Both the position numbers and the translations under genes were made by a program. DNA of 10,335 bases from Candidatus Gallibacteroides avistercoris (lineage in GTDB: Bacteria > Bacteroidota > Bacteroidia > Bacteroidales > CHK158-818): contig DVNA01000212.1 in the NCBI GenBank assembly GCA_018714665.1, positions 1-10,335 of the forward strand. The letters run 5' to 3'. The number at the start of each line of letters is the position of its first letter. Positions within the stretch are counted from its first letter, which is position 1. This document shows, piece after piece, positions 6,972-10,335 of this stretch. A model generated the notes under the pieces. The model was not told where the DNA came from, searched no databases, and saw only the letters and a program-made list of their open reading frames with translations.

Positions 6972-7047
6972 GGCCCCATAGTTTAGTGAATAGAACGTCA
7001 GATTCCGGTTCTGAAGGTCGCAGGTTTGAGTCCTGCTGGGGTCACCA
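6972..7047 (+). tRNA. tRNA-Arg (anticodon CCG), CCA encoded
   Basis: A 76-base cloverleaf that reads CGG codons. The acceptor stem GGCCCCA/TGGGGTC pairs over 7 bp with one G-U (G2-U71), followed by A73 and an encoded CCA end. The D arm is GTTT/GAAC with an 8-base loop. The anticodon arm is TCAGA/TCTGA around the loop TTCCGGT, placing anticodon CCG at 7005-7007 with T33 and G37. The variable loop is AGGTC, and the T arm is GCAGG/CCTGC around TTTGAGT. Two bases are unusual: the D loop reads AGTGAATA, with A where G19 is expected, and the T loop has T instead of C at position 56. The two changes are complementary (A19-U56 in place of G19-C56), so the gene is probably functional. A strong hairpin follows 11 bases downstream. 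Confidence 0.95.
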
Positions 7048-7058
7048 AGACATAAGTA

Positions 7059-7115
7059 AAAAAGAGAAATCGTAAATAACTGCTTATATATATGTTATTT
7101 ACGGTTTCTCTTTTT
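7059..7115. terminator. Strong bidirectional terminator between tRNA-Arg and the efflux operon
   Basis: Two 22-base arms (7059-7080 and 7094-7115) are complementary throughout apart from one G-U wobble, around a 13-base AT-rich loop (7081-7093). The base of the stem is a run of A on the left and T on the right, giving a U-tract in both directions. It can end the tRNA transcript and, from the other side, the efflux operon, whose last stop codon is 70 bases away. Confidence 0.85.
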
Positions 7116-7184
7116 GTATCTATCGCTGCATTTCAAGTCAAACGACAGATGCAACTTTTGATTTGACAATTGAAAGATTTCTCA

Positions 7185-8519
7185 TTACGAATCCCCGCCC
7201 AAAGCTTTATAAAGTTGTATCAAACACAGGTGTTCATCCAATACCGCCCGGTTCAAGGCTATGCGGGCATCGAATAATTGCCGTTGTGCATCCAATACAT
7301 CCAAATATTTCACTACGCCATTCAGGTATTGTAAATTGGCCAACTGTAAATAGTCGATAGCCGTTTCTACCAACTGCTGCTGAGATTCGGTTATCTCTCC
7401 GGCTTTTCGCACGCTAACCAATGCGTCATCTACCTCCTGAAAGGCTGCCATGACAGATTCCCGGTATGAAAGCTCGGCTTGTTCATAAACGGCTTGTGCG
7501 GCTGCTTGCTCTGCTTTGTTCTTCCCCATATCGAAAACAGGAGTCAGAATCCCACCCGATATCAGAGAGGTAGGTATCGACAGAAAATCTTTTAACGAAC
7601 CGCTTGTCAACCCGTATTGGCCTGTCAAGGAGAAACGGGGAAAACGGTCCGTATAACGGACATTTACCATAGCCGACGCCTTTCGCAGGGCCTGCTCCGA
7701 CTGGCGAATATCGGGACGTCTCTCCAACAACGTAGAGGGCAGCCCCACCGGTATCTCGATAAAGAACGGTCGCTGTAAACTGTCGATTTCTATATCGGGA
7801 AGATCAAAACGGTATTCGCCTATCAGAAATGCCAACTCCGATTTTTTCAGTGCAATTTTCTTTTCCAGTTCCGGCAAATAGGTTTTCGTACGGGCCATTT
7901 CAACAAGGCTTTGTTTATAAGAGGTTTCGGATGTCAGACCTCCCTCAAAACGCAATTTGGACAACCGGACACTCTCCTTGCGGATTTCCAGTGTCTGCGA
8001 AACGATAGCCGCCTCTTCTCGCAATGCCAACAACTCATAATAGGTACGAGCTACATCCGAAATCAACAACAGGCGTACGACGTTGGCAGCCTCGACGGTT
8101 TGCATATAAGCGGCCAATGCGGCTTCGTCCTGCCAACGGATATTTCCCCAGAAATCGAGTTCCCAAGAGACCTCTCCCCGAGCAAAAAGTTTAGGTGTAC
8201 CGGCCGAATGGCCTGTCTTTTTCTCGCCTCCTACCCTGACATCGATTTGTGGAAACAGTTCTGAACGGGATACTTTCCTCTGTTCGGCCATCTCCCGAAT
8301 CTTGGAGTAGGCGATACGCATATCGAAATTATGGGTCAACGCCCGATCTATCAACGATGTCAACAAAGTATCGTTAAACATTCCCGAACCGTAGGAAACA
8401 ATACTGTCCGGATTATTGAACGAAAGCGGCAAATCGACTTCGGGACGCTGGAAATTTTTCCCCAGTTGACAGGAAAAGCATCCCAAAACAAGAGTCAAGG
8501 CTACAATATAACGAATCAT
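7185..8519 (-). CDS. Efflux outer-membrane factor, TolC/NodT (OprM-type) lipoprotein
   Basis: A 444-residue outer-membrane channel subunit from the ATG at 8519-8517. A TTG at 8543 would overlap the upstream gene; the ATG lies 4 bases after its stop and is preceded by AAGAAG. MIRYIVALTLVLGCFSC is a lipoprotein signal (lipid Cys17), and NFQRPEVDLPLSF is the typical start of the NodT family. Two OEP repeats follow: SLIDRALTHNFDMRIAYSKI with a coiled-coil helix in the first half, and LLERRPDIRQSEQALRKASA, FSLTGQYGLTSG and YRESVMAAFQEVDDAL in the second, all hallmarks of trimeric TolC-type tunnels. Length is normal. It forms the exit duct of a tripartite pump and is coupled to the adaptor gene upstream. 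No inner-membrane pump gene is adjacent, so it probably works with a transporter encoded elsewhere. Confidence 0.93.
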   Translation of the reverse strand: MIRYIVALTLVLGCFSCQLGKNFQRPEVDLPLSFNNPDSIVSYGSGMFNDTLLTSLIDRALTHNFDMRIAYSKIREMAEQRKVSRSELFPQIDVRVGGEKKTGHSAGTPKLFARGEVSWELDFWGNIRWQDEAALAAYMQTVEAANVVRLLLISDVARTYYELLALREEAAIVSQTLEIRKESVRLSKLRFEGGLTSETSYKQSLVEMARTKTYLPELEKKIALKKSELAFLIGEYRFDLPDIEIDSLQRPFFIEIPVGLPSTLLERRPDIRQSEQALRKASAMVNVRYTDRFPRFSLTGQYGLTSGSLKDFLSIPTSLISGGILTPVFDMGKNKAEQAAAQAVYEQAELSYRESVMAAFQEVDDALVSVRKAGEITESQQQLVETAIDYLQLANLQYLNGVVKYLDVLDAQRQLFDARIALNRAVLDEHLCLIQLYKALGGDS

Positions 8520-8523
8520 CTTC

Positions 8524-9660
8524 TTAGCCGTTTTTTTGTTCAATGATAATGGATTCGGGAAGGTTGCGGAATCCTCGCCTGAAAGTAGTGTTTACGCTCA
8601 TCCCTTCCCGCACGTCTTTTACATCGGAGGCAACGAACGTCTCATCGGGAGACAATCCGGACTCGACCACCACGTATTTCCCATATTCAGGGCCTTTCGT
8701 TATTTTCCTTTTTTTCAGTTTATGGTTCTGAACAATGAATATAAATGCCTCATCGTTTTCATACAAAATGGCCGAAAGCGGAATCATCATCGCCGCGGGA
8801 TAGTAATGCAGTAACATCCTCACTTTGGTTACCTGTCCGGGAAGCAAAGAATTTTCGGGATTGGGTAGTTTGGCCCTGACATAGAACCCACCGGTCTCTT
8901 CATCCACCCGGGGGGCAGCAAAATCGATGATTCCCTCTTGCGGATATACGCTGTTATCGGCCAACGTTACCTGAACGGAGGGTTGCCATAAACGGACGGA
9001 ATCGGTCTCACCCAAACGCACCTTACGGCGCATACTCTGTAAATAGTCAAGTGCGGTAAGTTTTACATCTACATAAACGGTATCGACATCGATCATGTGA
9101 GCCAAAGAGTTCCCTCCTACCAACAACGCTCCAATGTCGGCCGTCCGGTCGATGACATATCCGGTCAGTGGAGCATAAACGGTGGTATATCCCAGCTCCA
9201 ATTCGGACTGATACAAATCGGCTTTGCTCATCGAGACATTGGCTTCGGCATATTCCAACTCGGCCATCGCATGGTCCAGGTCCAACTGGCTGGCTGCATT
9301 TTGTTCATACAACGGACGCAGACGTCCTACATCCCGTTTGGCTCGGGCCAACTGGGCTTCGTCTTTCTTCAATTGCGCCTTGGCTTTCTCTACCCGGGCT
9401 TTGTATCGTTCTGCATTGATTTGAAACAGAGGGGCACCCTTGGTTACTTTCCGACCCTCATCGAACAACATACGATCCAGATATCCCTCTACACGCGCCC
9501 GGAGCTCCACGGTCCGGTATGCACGGACCTTCCCGGTATAATTTCCCATCACCCTTACTTGCGTTATATCTGCTCTATCCAATTCTATCTGAGTTGGTTC
9601 AGAACAACTTACCAGCACAAATACACCACACAAGAGGAACCCCGCAAACACTTGTCTCAT
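8524..9660 (-). CDS. RND-type efflux periplasmic adaptor (membrane fusion protein), lipoprotein
   Basis: A 378-residue adaptor from the ATG at 9660-9658, chosen because it puts the lipid Cys at residue 19 (MRQVFAGFLLCGVFVLVSC). An in-frame ATG at 9693 would add 11 charged residues and cannot be excluded; the TTG at 9705 is unlikely. Domains in order: the lipoyl first half at about 45-80 (ELRARVEGYLDRMLFDEGRK); an alpha hairpin at about 83-155, rich in Ala, Lys, Glu and Arg (KAKAQLKKDEAQLARAKRDV, then QLDLDHAMAELEYAEANV); the lipoyl second half at about 158-190 (YTTVYAPLTGYVIDRTADIG); a beta-barrel at about 195-285 ending in LLPGQVTKVRM; and a membrane-proximal domain from about 290. This is the AcrA/MexA class, bridging an RND pump to a TolC-type duct. 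It is the first gene of the operon, 4 bases before the outer-membrane factor. Confidence 0.92.
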   Translation of the reverse strand: MRQVFAGFLLCGVFVLVSCSEPTQIELDRADITQVRVMGNYTGKVRAYRTVELRARVEGYLDRMLFDEGRKVTKGAPLFQINAERYKARVEKAKAQLKKDEAQLARAKRDVGRLRPLYEQNAASQLDLDHAMAELEYAEANVSMSKADLYQSELELGYTTVYAPLTGYVIDRTADIGALLVGGNSLAHMIDVDTVYVDVKLTALDYLQSMRRKVRLGETDSVRLWQPSVQVTLADNSVYPQEGIIDFAAPRVDEETGGFYVRAKLPNPENSLLPGQVTKVRMLLHYYPAAMMIPLSAILYENDEAFIFIVQNHKLKKRKITKGPEYGKYVVVESGLSPDETFVASDVKDVREGMSVNTTFRRGFRNLPESIIIEQKNG

Positions 9661-9762
9661 ATCACAAATAAATTTTCGTTTGTCTCTTTTCATACGCTCA
9701 TTCAACCTATTATTTGCGTGTTTCTTTTTCCGTCGATAAATATTTTGTTTTTATTCAACCTG

Positions 9763-9791
9763 CAAATATATAAAAAATTTATACCAAACAA
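9763..9791 (-). promoter_or_regulatory. Putative promoter of the efflux operon
   Basis: On the minus strand, 9770-9763 reads TATATTTG, an exact TAnnTTTG match. A TTG core (9791-9789) lies 18 bases upstream as -33 element. Transcription would start near 9756, leaving a leader of about 96 bases to the chosen ATG at 9660, or about 63 to the alternative ATG at 9693. Confidence 0.5.
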
Positions 9792-9804
9792 CCGGAGAAG
9801 CGTT

Positions 9805-9914
9805 AAAGATAGACTCAAATTAACTTATAGAAAGATATTGTTTTAACTATAAACATCCACAACAATCGTATATAAACAACAAAACTCGTTAAAAGGGTAT
9901 GAAAGATTGACTCA
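9805..9914 (+). repeat. Pair of 13-base direct repeats, possible operator half-sites
   Basis: AAAGATAGACTCA (9805-9817) and AAAGATTGACTCA (9902-9914) differ at one base and start 97 bases apart. The first lies 13 bases beyond the -33 element of the efflux promoter, the second 46 bases before the -33 of the transporter promoter. A shared regulator is possible, but the similarity could be chance in AT-rich DNA. Confidence 0.3.
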
Positions 9915-9960
9915 TCCAAGATTTTTTAATATTTGACAAAGAAATTACAGCGGTTGCGGT

Positions 9961-9991
9961 TTTGTTATCTGAACTATTCGATATTCCTTTG
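9961..9991 (+). promoter_or_regulatory. Putative promoter of the transporter gene
   Basis: TTTG (9961-9964) and TTCCTTTG (9984-9991) are 19 bases apart and match the -33/-7 consensus with one mismatch in the -7 box. The start of transcription would be near 9998, about 17 bases before the GTG at 10015 and 41 before the ATG at 10039. Confidence 0.5.
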
Positions 9992-10014
9992 CACTGATAA
10001 AACCGACAGAAAAA

Positions 10015-10335
10015 GTGCTACAAACATTAAAAAATTGGATGCTTCCGTTGGCCATGATTACAGGAGGCATATTCTACGATTTCTTCGGAGGGCTTTCTTT
10101 CATAACACCCTATCTGATTTTCTGCATGTTGCTGATTACATTCTGTAAACTCTCTTTACGGGATATACGCATCTCCCACCTGCATTTATGGCTTATCGCC
10201 ATACAAATTTTCGGGAGTCTTTTGGTATTCTGGCTGTTTTATTTTATCGATCCCGTAGTGGCCGAGGGGGCGTTTATTTGTATATTGGCTCCTACGGCAA
10301 CTGCCGCAGCCGTCATTACCGGAATGTTGGGCGGG
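10015..10335 (+). CDS. Multi-spanning membrane transporter, BASS-like, N-terminal part (3' end outside window)
   Basis: The first 107 residues of an integral inner-membrane protein, running off the right edge. I place the start at the GTG at 10015 (reading MLQTLKNWMLPLAMITGG after initiation at V1); the N-terminal 'LKNW-x-LPxAM' stretch is what related Bacteroidales transporters begin with. The ATG at 10039 is the conservative alternative. Visible hydrophobic segments lie at about 9-26, 28-46, 57-77 and 84-105. The loop between helices 2 and 3 is basic (KLSLRDIRISHLH), suggesting it is cytoplasmic. The sequence ICILAPTATAAAVITGMLGG, with its small-residue-rich helix after a Pro, resembles the bile acid:sodium symporter (BASS)/arsenite-permease-like fold, but the diagnostic second half is missing, so substrate and family are tentative. 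It is divergent from the efflux operon with its own promoter. Confidence 0.6.
   Translation, partial: MLQTLKNWMLPLAMITGGIFYDFFGGLSFITPYLIFCMLLITFCKLSLRDIRISHLHLWLIAIQIFGSLLVFWLFYFIDPVVAEGAFICILAPTATAAAVITGMLGG

Larger units (their letters stand above)
9661..10014. other. Divergent intergenic region between efflux operon and transporter gene
   Basis: An AT-rich 354-base spacer between the leftward efflux operon and the rightward transporter gene. It holds a probable promoter for each (listed separately) and a near-perfect direct repeat at 9805-9817 and 9902-9914. A plus-strand frame is open over much of 9097-9846 but is the antisense shadow of the adaptor gene. No RNA gene is recognised. Confidence 0.6.

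Noticed and set aside
7059..7115. Long hairpin after the tRNA considered as an attachment site or small RNA
   Set aside because: No repeat of the tRNA 3' end or integrase gene is present; the A-tract/T-tract flanked stem between convergent transcripts is explained by a bidirectional terminator.
8520..8543. Longer start (TTG at 8543) for the outer-membrane factor
   Set aside because: It would overlap the adaptor gene by 20 bases; the ATG at 8519 directly follows the adaptor stop and gives a standard lipoprotein signal.
9097..9846. 249-residue plus-strand open frame opposite the efflux adaptor
   Set aside because: It is a shadow of the adaptor gene; the composition (Gln/Leu-rich, no motif) is what antisense reading of the coiled-coil coding region produces.

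Overview
The window looks like chromosomal DNA from a gut-type Bacteroidales (Bacteroides/Parabacteroides/Barnesiella-like; genus not resolved). The evidence is: a DUF3575-DUF5119-fimbrillin surface module, several lipoprotein signals of the Bacteroidota type, almost no Shine-Dalgarno sequences, AT-rich leaders, and repeated matches to the Bacteroidota -7 promoter box TAnnTTTG.

Layout, left to right. (1) 1-2599, minus strand: a fimbria-type operon transcribed leftwards, DUF3575/OmpA-like protein, then DUF5119 lipoprotein (ATGA overlap), then a fimbrillin-family lipoprotein cut by the window edge. (2) 2600-3172: an AT-rich divergent intergenic region with two good plus-strand promoter matches. 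(3) 3173-4453, plus strand: an exported protein with a helical N-terminal part and two retropepsin-like halves, each with its own catalytic Asp motif. (4) 4455-4491: a terminator hairpin shared by two convergent transcripts. (5) 4509-6899, minus strand: a three-gene operon, ung (uracil-DNA glycosylase), a C_GCAxxG_C_C redox-type protein, and an exported C1-family peptidase of the PepC/bleomycin hydrolase type. (6) 6972-7047, plus strand: tRNA-Arg(CCG), divergent from ung, followed by a strong bidirectional hairpin that also faces the end of the next operon. (7) 7185-9660, minus strand: a two-gene efflux operon, periplasmic adaptor then TolC/NodT-type outer-membrane factor, with no RND pump gene between or beside them. 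(8) 10015-10335, plus strand: the start of a multi-spanning membrane transporter, cut by the window end.

The genes form separate modules rather than one pathway: surface adhesin assembly, an exported protease, DNA repair plus periplasmic peptidase, and envelope efflux. I see no CRISPR array, insertion sequence, phage gene or toxin-antitoxin pair. I do not see a clearly new system. The points most worth a second look are the single-chain double retropepsin beside the fimbrial operon, the pump-less adaptor/outer-membrane pair, and a tRNA-Arg whose normally invariant G19-C56 tertiary pair appears replaced by A19-U56.
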